From Artemia franciscana (taxonomy: Eukaryota > Arthropoda > Branchiopoda > Anostraca > Artemiidae), in NCBI RefSeq assembly GCF_032884065.1, contig NC_088868.1, positions 8,814,963 through 8,878,962 on the forward strand: DNA of 64,000 bases, given 5' to 3'. This document shows, one piece after another, positions 44,476 to 55,380 of this stretch; the stretch's first letter is position 1; each line of letters opens with the position of its first letter. The notes under the pieces are model-generated. The model was not told the origin of the DNA, made no database searches, and saw only the letters and a program-made list of their open reading frames with translations. The position numbers and the translations under genes were made by a program.

Positions 44476-45985
44476 GCAAAGAGGAAAAAATAACACATAA
44501 ACATATGCCAAGAGAAATTCAGAAACACAGGCAAAATCAGTCTGACACAGAGGCATGGAGAGCGACAAAAAGAAGAGAGAAAAAAACAGACACACACAAA
44601 TACAACTACAAAAAGTCAAACACACAGGAACAAAAACCAAATCACACAAAAAGGCATTGATAAAGACACAGACACAGACAGAGGACAACACACAGAGGAA
44701 AAACACAAGCACACACACGAACATAGACAACCACACAAATATAAACGAACAAGCACACACACACATACAAACACAGTCAAACATACAGGTACATGGGGAA
44801 AAACAGAGGGAAACATACACAAACACAACAACCACACATAGTCAGACACACTGGCATACACGCAAACACACTCTAACACATAGGCACGGAGAGAGAGAGA
44901 CAAAAAAGCATAAGGCAAATGAAGACAAAAGGCAAAAGATGAAAAACACACAAAAACCACAAAGACATAAACTCAAATAAACAAAGAATGGCACAGAGAC
45001 AGGCACAAAGACGCTCAATCATACAAGCAAGGTGAGAAAGAGACAAAAAAAAACACACAAAAACACACAAGTCCGACACATAAAGACAGGCACAGAGACA
45101 GGTTATCAGACACTGACTCACACAGGAACGTTGGAAGAGGAAACTCAGTCACAAAGACACGTTGGGAGAGAGACAAAAAAAATACAAAATCCTAAAGTCA
45201 AACAAACAAAGACAGCCAATGAGACAAGCAAAGTGACGCTCAGTCACAAAGGAACGGTGAGAGAGAGAGAGAAACATTTACAAAAAAACACAAAGTTAGA
45301 CACAAGAAGACACAAAGACAGGCAGAGAGACACGCTCAGTCACAAAGGTATTTTGGAGAGAGACAAAAAATTACCACAAAAATAGAAATTCAGACACACA
45401 ACCATACTAAGACAGGCATAGAGACATGTAAATCGACGGTTGGTCAAATAGGCACGATGGTAGAGGGACACAAAGGGCACACAAAAACATAAGTTCAGAC
45501 ACATAAACACACAAAGACAAGCAAAGAGACACGTAAACAGACACTCAGTTAAACAAGCATAGTTTGAGAGAGACCAAAATAAACACACACAGACAAACAC
45601 AGAGAGACAGACAAACAGACGCTCATACAAACAGCCAAGGCGTGAGAGAGACAAAAAAACACACGCACAAACACAAAATCAGACAAACAAAGACAGGAAC
45701 AGGGATATGATAAAGAAGCTAAGTCACAGAGGCTCATTGGAAGAGAGACAAAAAAAAACATACAAAATCACAAAATGAAATAAACAAAGACAGGTTAGAC
45801 ATGTCATTACCAGCACAGTGACATGATAACAGACATTCTGTCACACTGACACGGTGAGAGAAAGAAAAAAACATGAAGCCAGACTCAAAGACAGGCACAG
45901 AGACATGGACACAGACACTCAGTCACACAAGCACATTGTGAGAGACACAAAAAATAAACACTAAACCAAAAAGTCAGACACACAA
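44476..45985 (-). repeat. ~100-bp satellite, left array part 2 (CA/GA strand)
   Basis: Units such as AGACACTCAGTCACACAAGC, GGTGAGAGAGAGACAAAAAA, ACACAAAGTCAGACAC and AAAGACAGGCACAGAGACA recur about every 95-110 bp. This is the exact reverse complement of the unit in the right array. The array ends at about 45985. Confidence 0.85.
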
Positions 45986-45989
45986 ACAA

Positions 45990-46484
45990 ACAAGCTTTCA
46001 TATAATTTTGAAAAAATTTCAGATGAGCGTAATTGGTCAAAACCCATTGAAACCCTCCTCAGCGCCCTTCTTCTGAATCCGTATGGTGAATAGACTCAAA
46101 AGTCTCTGGGTAAAATGGAGGTGATGCCTGGACAATCTTGGCGAGGTGTTTGTTGAGGTCATTGGCAGTTTTAATACCAGGCTCATTAAGCTGGAAATCA
46201 ATATTATTAATTTGCTTGCTGGAAAGTTTTTTAACTCAATCATACCACTTCTTGGGAATATAATTAAAGATATATTTCATAGTATTTTTCTGCTCTTCGA
46301 ATACGTTTTTTATCATTTTACGCATCTTGGCTTTTAGAGATTCCTTAATGTAGGTTATATCATTTAAACACTTTTGAATTTTCTTCAGGAAAATATTTTC
46401 CATAATTATCAGATAACTTCCTTTGAAAAATTTGAACTTCAGAATTGACATTGGGAGTAGCTAGGACCTCAAACCAGCACTCTT
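45990..46484 (-). pseudogene. LINE ORF2 linker fragment between inverted satellites
   Basis: The minus strand gives, in two or three frames, CWFEVLATPNVNSEVQIFQR, KLSDNYGKYFPEENSK, LKAKMRKMIKNVFEEQKNT, IFNYIPKKWYD, and SKQINNIDFQLNEPGIKTA, then VQASPPFYPETFE. The pattern resembles the endonuclease-to-RT linker of Jockey/I-type LINEs. Both ends stop exactly where the satellite begins. Confidence 0.45.
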
Positions 46485-46486
46485 CA

Positions 46487-46551
<65 letters not shown>

Positions 46552-48740
46552 TTCTCTCTCTCTGCACCTGTCCGTCTGTGCCCCTTTTTGCTTGTGCCTG
46601 TGTCTTTCCTTGTGTTTTTCTATGTTTTGGTCAATATCTCTCTCTCCTTGCATGTGTGTCTGAGCGTCTGTTTGTCTGTCTCTCTGTCTGTCTGTGTCTA
46701 TCTGTGTGTTTTTTTGTCTCCCTTCCACTATGCTTGTTTGAACGAGTGTCTGTTTACATGTCTCATTGCTTGTCATTTTGTGTTTTTGTGTCTGACTATG
46801 TTTTTGTGCGTGTTTTTTGTCTCTCTCTCACCGTGTGTGTTTGACTGAGCGTCTACTTAAATGTCTCTGTGCCTGTATTTGGGTGTTTGTGTGTCTGACT
46901 TTGTGTTTTTGTCTGTTTTTTGTTTCTCTTCCATAGTTCCTGTGTGACACGTCAGTTTGCATGTCTCTGTGCCTGTCCTTGTGTGTTTTTGTGTCTGACT
47001 TTGTGTTTTTATGTGTAATTTTTGACTCTCCCTCCCTGTGCCTTTGTGACAGACCATCTGTTGGCATGTTTCTGTGGCTGTTTTTGCATATTTTTGCGTC
47101 TTACTTTGTGTGGGTTGTTTTGTCTCTTTTCCACCGTGTCTGTGTGACTGAGCGTCACTTTGTTTTTTGTTTGTGTGTTTTTTATCTCTCTACCAACGTT
47201 CCCGTGTCTCTGAAGGTCGGCTGCACATCTCTGTTCTTGTACTTGTGTTTTTTGTGTCTGATATTGTGATTTTATGTGGTCTTTTTGTGTGTGCTAAATT
47301 GTCTGTACGTGTGTCTCTTTTCCTATCTTTGTGTCTTTGTTTATCTGACTTTTTTTGTGTGTTATTTGTCTATCTTCCACCGTTTCTGTATGAATCAGGG
47401 TCTGTTTGCATGTCTCTGTGCCTGTTTTTATGTGTCTGACCTTTTGTTTGTGTCTGTGAATTAGTGTTTTTGTGCATGTATTTTTGTCTCTCTCTCATCA
47501 TTCCCGTGTGACTCAGTGTCTCTTTAACTGTCTCTGTGCCTGTCTTTGTGTGTTTAAATTTGTGTTTTTCTTTGTGTTTTTTTTATCCTTCCTTCCGTGC
47601 CTTTGTGACTTAACTTATGTTTTTACGTCTCCATGCCTGTCTTTGCGTGTCCGACATTTCGTTTTGTGTGAATTTTTTGCCTCTCTTCTACTGTCGCGGT
47701 GTTCATGAGTGTCTGTTTAATTGTCTCTGTTTCCATGTTTGTGTTTTTGAATGTCTTACTTCAAGTTTTTGTGTGTGTTTTTTTGTCACTCTCCCAACGT
47801 TCCTGTTTGACTTAGTGTCTTTACTCTACTGGTTTGCCTAAGTGTTCTTTTGCATGTTTTTGAGCCTTTCTTTGTGTGTTTTTGTGTCTAATTTTCTGCT
47901 CTTGTGTGGTTTTGGTCACTCTCCCACTTTGCTGTTGCGACCAAGCGTCAGTTAGCATTTCTATGTGCCTTTTTTCGTTTGCTGGTATATCTTACTTTTT
48001 GTTTTCATGTGTTTTTTCGTCTCTCCCTAAGTGCCTGTATGACTTTTCGTATGTTTGCATATCTCCGTGCCTGTCTTTGTGATTTTGTGTGTCTTACTTT
48101 GTATTTTTGTGTTTCTTTTTTCTTTTCCCCCTGTGTCTGTTCTGACTGAGCGTCTGTTTTCATGTCTCTATGCCTGTCTTTGTGTGTCTTAATTTCTGTT
48201 TTGCGTGTGATTTTCATCTCTCTCCCACCGTCCATGTGGGACTGAGATTTTGTTTACATGTCTCTTTGCCCGTCTTCGGTGTTTGTGTGTCTAACTTTAG
48301 TTTTTTTTTGTGTGCTTCTTGTCTCTCTCACACCACGCCTGTGTAGCTGAGGGTCTGTTTCCATGTCTGGAAGTAAGACACAACAAAGTGTGTCTTACTT
48401 TGCTGGTATTTGCGTGTTTTTGTCTTTTTATAGCCTTCCCTGTGTGACTAAATGCCTGTTTGAATGTCTTTGTATGTGTATTTGTGCTTTTGTGTATCCA
48501 GCCTTCTGTTTTCGTGTTTCTCGCTGTTTCTCGTTTTTGTTTTTTGGTTTTTATATCACTAAATGTCTGTTTACATGTCTCAGTACTTGTGTTTTTGTGT
48601 TTGTTTGCCTGACTTTGTGCTTTTGTGTGTGTTTCGGTTTCCCTCCTACTATGCCTGTGTGACTGAGTGTCTGTTTGCATGTTTCTGTACCAGTCCTTGT
48701 TTTTTTGTGTGTCTGACTTTTTCTTTTGTCATGTCATCAT
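46485..48740 (+). repeat. ~100-bp satellite, right array (TG/TC strand)
   Basis: Starts with a (TC)n tract (46487-46562) and continues as about 21 units. A rough consensus is ATGTCTCTGTGCCTGTCTTT, GTGTGTTTTTGTGTCTGACT, TTGTGTTTTTGTGTG, TTTTTTGTCTCTCTCCCACC, GTGCCTGTGTGACTGAGTGT, CTGTTTGC. Anchors at 46961, 47066, 47410, 47528, 47625 and 47721 give spacings of about 95-118 bp. Units diverge by 15-30%. Long frames (LSLSLCVFV-like) are artefacts of composition. Confidence 0.88.
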
Positions 48741-49266
48741 GCCAGTAGTGACAGCATCAAGACTTTGAGCAGACCCATAGCCACTACTCCTTTGTTTCTT
48801 TAATGATTTAATATAAAAAGCGATGTCCTCAAGACGCATATTCAGGTTACGTAGTAGGGAATGTTTTCTAAGATATGCAGTTGTCTGTTAGGTCATAATA
48901 AATGTTTCTTATGTGACACAGGCGTCTTTTACGTGATTGGAGTTGTGGATGACATAATCTTGCGCAACATCTTGGATCTTATGATTTCTTTTGTATTATT
49001 TCTGAATCGTAAGGATAAACATCTACTTCTTTTTTTTTAGTGAAGATGTAATGATCCAAGAAAACATGTAATCGTGATAACACTGGAGTAGCATTGAGTG
49101 CTGACCAGGAGAAATATTTGAACTATAAATATTGAATGGCGAACTTATATGCAATGTGTGCGTGCATTGTCATGACAGGAAGAAGTTAAATTTCTTTGGA
49201 GTACTGAAAAAATTCAAGTGATATAGAACTGGACATGCGAGAGTAGCAATTCCAGAGAAGTTAGTA
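48741..49266. other. non-coding stretch after the satellite
   Basis: Nothing supported. Confidence 0.4.
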
Positions 49267-49551
49267 CTGAACGAGAACACAAACATAAGCTTTTTAAATG
49301 ATGGTAAAGACCAACTTCTTGCTGATGGTAATACATTACCCGTTGATAGATTCTATTACCATCCTCCTACTATTAAAATTCAGAGAAAGTTAAAAGGAAG
49401 ACAAATATACCCCTGCAACATCATACAAAATATCTTGTCAAGGTGCCAAAACTGTCTGAGACTTATTTGTCTTGGCACCAAGACATTTAGTCAATTTATT
49501 GATATATTATTCGAAAAAAAAATTATACTGCGTATCTGGTTAAAGATTACC
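49267..49551 (+). other. open stretch, possible decayed gene, unrecognised
   Basis: One frame open for about 90 codons reads NTNISFLNDGKDQLLADGN, TLPVDRFYYHPPTIKIQRK and IIQNILSRCQNCLRLICLG. Composition is protein-like, but I recognise no family. It is the first of several such stretches up to 51.4 kb on the same strand. Confidence 0.25.
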
Positions 49552-50104
49552 TAGAGTTTCAGTTACTCCTCCTATTTTACTAGTAACCCAATAAGCGATC
49601 AATATAAGTGACAAGTTATAGAAAAGAACATTCATTTTTTTTTATCGCAAGTCATTTTCTTCTTCTAAGTGAGACTGTCAACATTGAAAAAATGTTCTAA
49701 ACATGTCCATTGTGTTTGTATACATTAAGCAGCTGATCACTCTGTGAGATTTGTACCATCGGTGATAACTATAATGAAAATATTTGATTATAAAATCCAT
49801 GTAAATTGCATAGAAGACAGGCCGTGCAAATTAAAGACTGTAATTCCTGTCTTGAAGAGATTTATGACTCTTATGCAAGAGGTTTCCTGTGTTTCTATTG
49901 TCACTATGATAATTGTGCACAATGGGAAAATATTTACCGTGGCATGATTGAAATAACCCTAACGTGATTACAGTTCATTTCTAAGAGACTGGTATTGTCG
50001 TCAATTTATATTGTTTTGGGAAGAAGAACCTGGTCTAAACTTCAATAGGAGGAATAATAAAAGGGGTCTTGTCTTACGACATCGCTGTGAAGATAGTGGC
50101 TAAT

Positions 50105-50395
50105 ATGGTTGTAAACTTACTGTTTTTTTTGGCTGTTACAGAAAGTGATTCTTCATATGAAAATTTTGAGTACGACATTTCTTCAAATAAGCAAACTGAC
50201 GCACGTAAATTCTATAATATAAATCAAATCAGTATCATTGACTTTACAATTAGATATAATACAAATTTAATTACATTATATGGTAAAAAATTTGACCCTG
50301 ACTTTGCATGCCAAGACGAATACAAGTTGAATCCTGTCGAGCTATCGCCACTTATACTTAACAATGTTTACCTATACGTGGACAGAGAAATCTAA
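50105..50395 (+). CDS. 96-aa ORF with hydrophobic N-terminus, unrecognised
   Basis: Starts at ATG 50105 with MVVNLLFFLAVTES, which looks like a signal peptide or membrane anchor, followed by an acidic, Asn-rich region and TNLITLYGKKFDPDFACQDE, YKLNPVELSPLILNN, ending YLYVDREI. The in-frame stretch extends upstream to 50069 without another ATG. The frame is clean for its length in AT-rich DNA. I cannot assign a family. It could be an exon, a small secreted protein or a piece of a decayed gene with the neighbours at 49267 and 50926. Confidence 0.3.
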   Translation: MVVNLLFFLAVTESDSSYENFEYDISSNKQTDARKFYNINQISIIDFTIRYNTNLITLYGKKFDPDFACQDEYKLNPVELSPLILNNVYLYVDREI

Positions 50396-50829
50396 GGGAC
50401 AAAGAGTCTTGTGCATACAACTCTAATTAATAAAGACACTCAAAAATATTTCTAAGGCATTTCGCTCTTAGGGCACTGAAATTTATACTGTACAGGTAGA
50501 AAACAGTATTTTCAACTAGACAGTCGTTCAACCAAAGATTGCCACCATAAAAGCTAAGAAATTCAATTTAAGTGTTTCCAAGACATCAAAAATGGAATAT
50601 GATTGTGCATGAAAACCAAAGTCTTTGGCTGATAAATTTTGAACTCACTTCAAATTTTGAATTATAGATTTTCTACTTTGCTCATGAAAGTTTCGGTAAG
50701 AAAGCATACGGTAGGAAAAGAGGGTCGAAAAATTCAACATTCTTCGCTGTTTGAAAGATGCTTAACCAATGTATTGACTTTACAATTGATGGGATACTAT
50801 TAACAATGACAAGGGTATCGTTAACACTT

Positions 50830-51420
50830 TGAGCATGCTAGAGGAAATCAGAGGGTATATAATAGGATTTGTATCTAGACATGTAGGGATCCAAATCGAT
50901 TACAGTGATTATTTGATTTACGTTCGTGGTACCAAGTCTAATAGAATACTACCATCAGAAGCAATTTCCCAATAGGTTTGAAATCGATTTAGTGAAGTTA
51001 TTTCTACACTTTACTACAATGGTTTGGCAAAGTAAAGGTCTAAACTTTTTTGTACCCCTTCTGTCAAAAGTCATATTTGTCTGTGTACCAAAACAATTCC
51101 AATACAACGATACCATTGGTTTTTGCAAACATTTATTTGGTTATACCATTTTCAGAAAACTGTGAATCCCAATCTCGGGATTGCATTGTTAATTCATATA
51201 AGGTCCTGTAGGATCTATCAAAGGTTAAAGTATAGAGTGGAATTCCATTTACCTTACATACAAGAGATGAAATTACAAACAAACGTTTCAAATTTATGTT
51301 GAGAATTTGTCCATGATCCAAAGGAACTGGCAATTTTGACAAATATTACAGGAATTTTCTAAAGAATTTGACCATATATGAATGATGAATTGGTTTAGGT
51401 ACGTGTACCCGTAGCAACAT
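50830..51420 (+). other. broken open stretches, possible decayed gene
   Basis: Three frames alternate with protein-like content: GFVSRHVGIQIDYSDYLIYV (50860-50925), NRFEIDLVKLFLHFTTMVW and VPLLSKVIFVCVPKQFQY (50950-51110), then LGIALLIHIRSCRIYQRLK and EFVHDPKELAILTNITGIF with in-frame stops (51165-51365). If real, the coding sequence has lost its frame several times. No family recognised. Confidence 0.22.
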
Positions 51421-51844
51421 GTCGTTGATTCATGATTGTATGAGGGACCAGCAGTTGGATATTATTTCCCTTACCTTTTAATTTCTCAATTGCCAAAGTG
51501 ACAAAACTCATAACTTGTTGTTTTCGTACATTAATTATTGCCAAGATGAGAAAAAATTTTTCATCAGGTGTAGTGGCAAAAACTTTTCGAAAAATAAAAT
51601 TGGACGAAGAAAGCTATAGCTTTCTATCAATCTTAACATTGTGAGGTAATCATTTAGTTTAATTAAATGTCTCGTGATTTATTTTCTCAATAAAGTGTAA
51701 GTCTTTAATTGTTGCCTCTCAAAGTTTATTCCTAGTCTCAGTGTTTATTTTATATTTATATCCAATTGCCAAACCTTTCAATAGCTTATAGGACATTGGA
51801 GTCATCTACATAGATTGTAAATGACTTGCATAATTTGAAAGACC
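51421..51844. other. AT-rich non-coding stretch
   Basis: No feature supported. Confidence 0.4.
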
Positions 51845-52360
51845 GTTGCTCAAAATATTGGAGGGCACCTAGGCCCACTCCCAAGCACATTTTTTCCCTG
51901 AATTTACCGGATTAAAATTTTGAGATAGCCATTCTGTTCACCTTAGTCGAAAACTTAATAACTATGCCTTTGGGAACGACTGAATCCCTCACAGTCCCGG
52001 GGGGAAGGGCTGCAATTTACAAACTTTGTAACTTAAAACGTTCAGAAATTTAATAAAAATCAAGTTTTTTTAGCTGCAAGTAAGGAGCGACATTAAAACT
52101 TAAAAAGAACAGAAATTATTGTGCATGTGAAAGGCGTTGTCCCCTCCTCAACGCCTCGCTCGTTACGCTAAAGTTTTTTTATTGATTTAAAAATTGTAGT
52201 TGTGACAAAGAGTCAAACTTTAGCGTAAAGAGTGGGGCGTTGAGGAGGCGACAACCCTTTCATATACAGAAAAATTTCTGCTCGTTTTATGTTTTATTGT
52301 CGCTCCTTTCTTGCAGTTAAAAACTTGTTTTTTATTTAATCTATATAAAGAGGCGTGCTA
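51845..52360 (+). mobile_element. composite fold-back repeat, copy 1 (internally deleted)
   Basis: Begins around GGAGGGCACCTAGGCCCACT and TTGAGATAGCCATTCTGTTC. It continues with GGGGAAGGGCTGCAATTTAC, then jumps to an inverted repeat: AGCTGCAAGTAAGGAGCGAC ... CCTCAACGCC...ACGCTAAAG (52067-52175) faces CTTTAGCGTAAAGAG...GTTGAGGAGG...GTCGCTCCTTTCTTGCAG (52210-52318). The stem arms are about 110 bp. Other copies are at 55195, 60625 and 62090. No ORF; it looks like a non-autonomous fold-back or SINE-like family. Confidence 0.65.
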
Positions 52361-53149
52361 CGTAGTGAGTACTAGGGCTAGGCGGCTGGTAAGTGAAAAA
52401 ATATTTGTATATATTCTAACAAGGGATTAAATTCTAACAATTCAAAAACCTTAAAAATGAAAAACCAAACGTTTGAACCTTATTAGAAATTGGTCTTAGA
52501 AATTAAAGTTACTTTACCATAAATATCTTTGAAAAGACTGCAATTTGAAAAGACAGCAAATTATTAAAATCTTTTTAAGATGCTTAAATTATTAAAATGT
52601 GACTTTTGACAGAGCCGGGGACAAAAGTTACTTATTATAGTTTTTTTTGTCTAACAATAGTTTCGGACAATACTTCCAGTCCTAACTTCGTGAACTATAA
52701 TATCATTCTATCGTTTATATGTTTTAATACCAGGTTTTATTTATTGACCATCTAGCACCTGCGAAGGATTCTTATTCGAATGGATTCTAACCCTAGTAGG
52801 CAAAGTCAGGTCTTACAGACGACAATGCTAATCATTTTCTCCATTTCGTAAGACTGGGTTAAATTCAGAGGCTGTTATCTCGTGGATCGTTCGAAAATAT
52901 TATTTCAAACCTCAGAAATGGATATGAGGACGTCCCTTACAAATTCTTAAATACATGGCCATAGGATCAAAAAAAAACAAATCAGCAGTTTTTTTAGTTT
53001 TTTTGGTTTAGAAGAGAAATCAAGTTTAACTTTAACAAGATTTTAAGAGAACGATTGCTTTCGCATTAATAAATTTATGTTCAAGAGGAAAAGATTTTGT
53101 TCTTTACTAGAACTTTTTTTATTGTATTTTCGGGTAATTCTAATTTTCT
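52361..53149. other. AT-rich non-coding stretch
   Basis: No feature supported. Confidence 0.4.
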
Positions 53150-53223
53150 TTTATTTCTAGAAATGCAAAATGTCTCTTATATCTGCAATATAGGGTTCTA
53201 GAAAGCAACTGATTTAGTAGAGT

Positions 53224-53390
53224 GATGCCAAGAAGAATCAGAAGACTTCTGACAAAGGAGGATATCCTCGCTTCTCTAAATGTTGAAGATGAAGATTAAG
53301 TTTGATGATAGAGACACATGTGACAGAAAAGATGGACCTCTAGCTTCCCTAAAAGACATCTTGACTGCTTCATCTCAAACTGCAAAGTAA
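53224..53390 (+). other. two short overlapping ORFs, uncertain
   Basis: An ATG frame reads MPRRIRRLLTKEDILASLNV, EDED-stop, overlapping a second, MKIKFDDRDTCDRKDGP, LASLKDILTASSQTAK-stop (53289-53390). An acceptor-like TTTTATTTCTAG lies at 53160. The first ORF loosely resembles the N-terminus of some transposases, which is weak. Either could be chance. Confidence 0.18.
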
Positions 53391-53741
53391 AGTAATCACT
53401 AGGTGACCAATTTACATTTGTTGAAATTTTGCTTACATTTAGGATGGTGTAAACTTAAGATGTATTTTCTTTTCAAGGCAAACAAGTATGAAATCAAGAT
53501 ACAATGCTTAGCCAACACAAAAATATTTTATCTAAAAAACACCACTGTGTACACTAGAAAATGAAATACCTACGGTTCAAGTCCAGAATGCTTCAATTCT
53601 CAATCATATGGGGAACTACCTATCATGAACTACCATACAGGATTTTTTAACTTGGAATTTTTTTTTAACTGAAAAATTTTTCTAATTTTTCTTACCATAT
53701 GTTAAATTGATTTTTTATCTTTTATGAACATGGTTTAAGAT

Positions 53742-54108
53742 CTTTTTTTTATGCGGCCAACCCACGTTAGTCTTTGGCTGGTCATCGACAGTAGTTGGTT
53801 TATTGTACGTTTTCGACAAATATTATTTTTGCACTGGAAGGATGAATATTTACGTCTTATTTTAAAATGTGAAGATAAAATATTTCAAGAAAGTCTGCTA
53901 ACATTATTTGCGAACTATCATGGCTCTTTTTGATTACTTGATCAACAGAAGGAATCAAACTGAAGATCAAGAAATGTTTCATAAAGCTCTGGATTATTTT
54001 GCCTCCAATAATCAAACTTTGTGGTTATATTGCAGATTAAGTCTTCTACGTAAGAAAATTCATTTTCAATATGATATTTGCAATTTGTTGTTCAAGCAAT
54101 TACAGGTG
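53742..54108 (+). CDS. possible exon with one frameshift, unrecognised
   Basis: A first frame gives MRPTHVSLWLVIDSSW, FRQILFLHWKDEYLRLILK, CEDKIFQESLLTLFANYHGS and then a stop. The next frame resumes at once with FDYLINRRNQTEDQEMFHKA, LDYFASNNQTLWLYCRLSL and ICNLLFKQLQ, ending at a strong donor CAG|GTGAGT (54108/54109). The break falls in a run of five T (about 53928-53932); one base fewer would join the frames. The protein looks helical and Leu-rich. Family unknown. It is the best candidate for a host exon in the right half of the window. Confidence 0.4.
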
Positions 54109-54111
54109 AGT

Positions 54112-55194
54112 CACACTTTCTTCCTTTTTTGAGGATTTTATACAGTTCTTGCAAGTTGAAAGCCTTCTAGGTTATGCTGTAACTATTTTTTTTGCTTCTG
54201 CTAACCAGCCATCCGACTAGGGATCTTTTGTTCTTTGGTCCAGTGAAGAGCTTCGGCAAAGAATGTTCGGAACACTCAGATTTATTGAAATGAAACTATT
54301 ACCTTACGAGGAAAACTTGTTATATCAAAGTTGCTATTATAGTTATTGCTACTTAACTAGCACCCTGTTACGATGTGTTTAATTATTAGTTCATATGTTC
54401 ACAAATTTTGCATCTGTTAGTAACAAAACCTCTTTGTCTCAAATGCTTTGTGGCTTATTCCCCCGGTTAACGAGCTGTTTTTCTTATTTTGCATAAAATA
54501 GTTTTTTCCTAAGAACAAATTTTGATGAGCACCCCTAGGCAGTCCACAAAGCTTGGCACTACGTGGTAGTCTGTATCCTTAATCTATGTTCTAGATATTA
54601 TAGCAACAATTGAAGAAGGAGCTGAACATATAATCTAATCATTTACCGGAAGATGCATGTAAGCATAAATCTAGCATGGAAAAAGCCAGTAAGAGCCCGA
54701 TAAAAGAAAATCTGTAGCAAAATATACTTATACGTTTCAAGGCACCTTGCACCTTGCAAAACAGGTAATTTGATCCTTTTCGCCAAGTGACTGATTCCTA
54801 AGAGTTTTGAGCCAATCAAACAGTTTGTGGTAAGAAGCAACCCAGTTCAATAGTAACCGCAACTCTAAAAATACGAATTTTGATTCCAATATATACATCA
54901 AAAGAATGAGATTTTATGCTGATTTTAAACATATAAGTTTCATCAAGGTTAAACTTACCCATCAAAAGTTATAAACCTGTGGAAGTTTGCCTTATTTTCC
55001 AAAAAAGGGGGAAACACCCTCTAGAAATCATAGAATCTTAATGAAAATCATACAATCAGGTTCAAAGCATCAGAGAACCTTACTGTAGAGGTTTTAAGAA
55101 GCTATCTACAAAAATGGGTAATTTTGTAGTTTTTGCCAAAAGAAAGATCACGGAAAAGTGTTTAAATTTTTTTTTATTTTTTTTTACTCATGAG
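54112..55194. other. AT-rich non-coding stretch
   Basis: Would be intronic if the exon at 53742-54108 is real. Nothing else supported. Confidence 0.4.
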
Positions 55195-55380
55195 TGATCG
55201 TATCGTCCCAATGGTCGTAGACTGTATTGAGACGGCTCATTAAGTCCTTGTGCCGATTTTGTGTGACCAAAGAAACCGGAGGGCAACTAGGCTCCCTCCC
55301 ACGCTCATTTTTTCCCATAGTCCGCAGATTAAAATTTTGATATAGCCATTTTGATCAGCAAAATAAAGTGATCGATGGAA
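55195..55380 (+). mobile_element. composite fold-back repeat, copy 2 (5' part only)
   Basis: Contains GAGGGCAACTAGGCTCCCTC, CACGCTCATTTTTTCCCATA and AAAATTTTGATATAGCCATT, the leading block of the repeat at 51845 and 60625. The inverted-repeat part is absent. Confidence 0.6.

Noticed and set aside
42956-48748. Many Cys/Val-rich or His/Thr-rich frames
   Set aside because: Low-complexity translations of the satellite and (CA)n; they have no conserved residues and follow the DNA period.
49267-51420. Endogenous viral gene cluster
   Set aside because: No recognisable viral motif; similarity was only a general impression.
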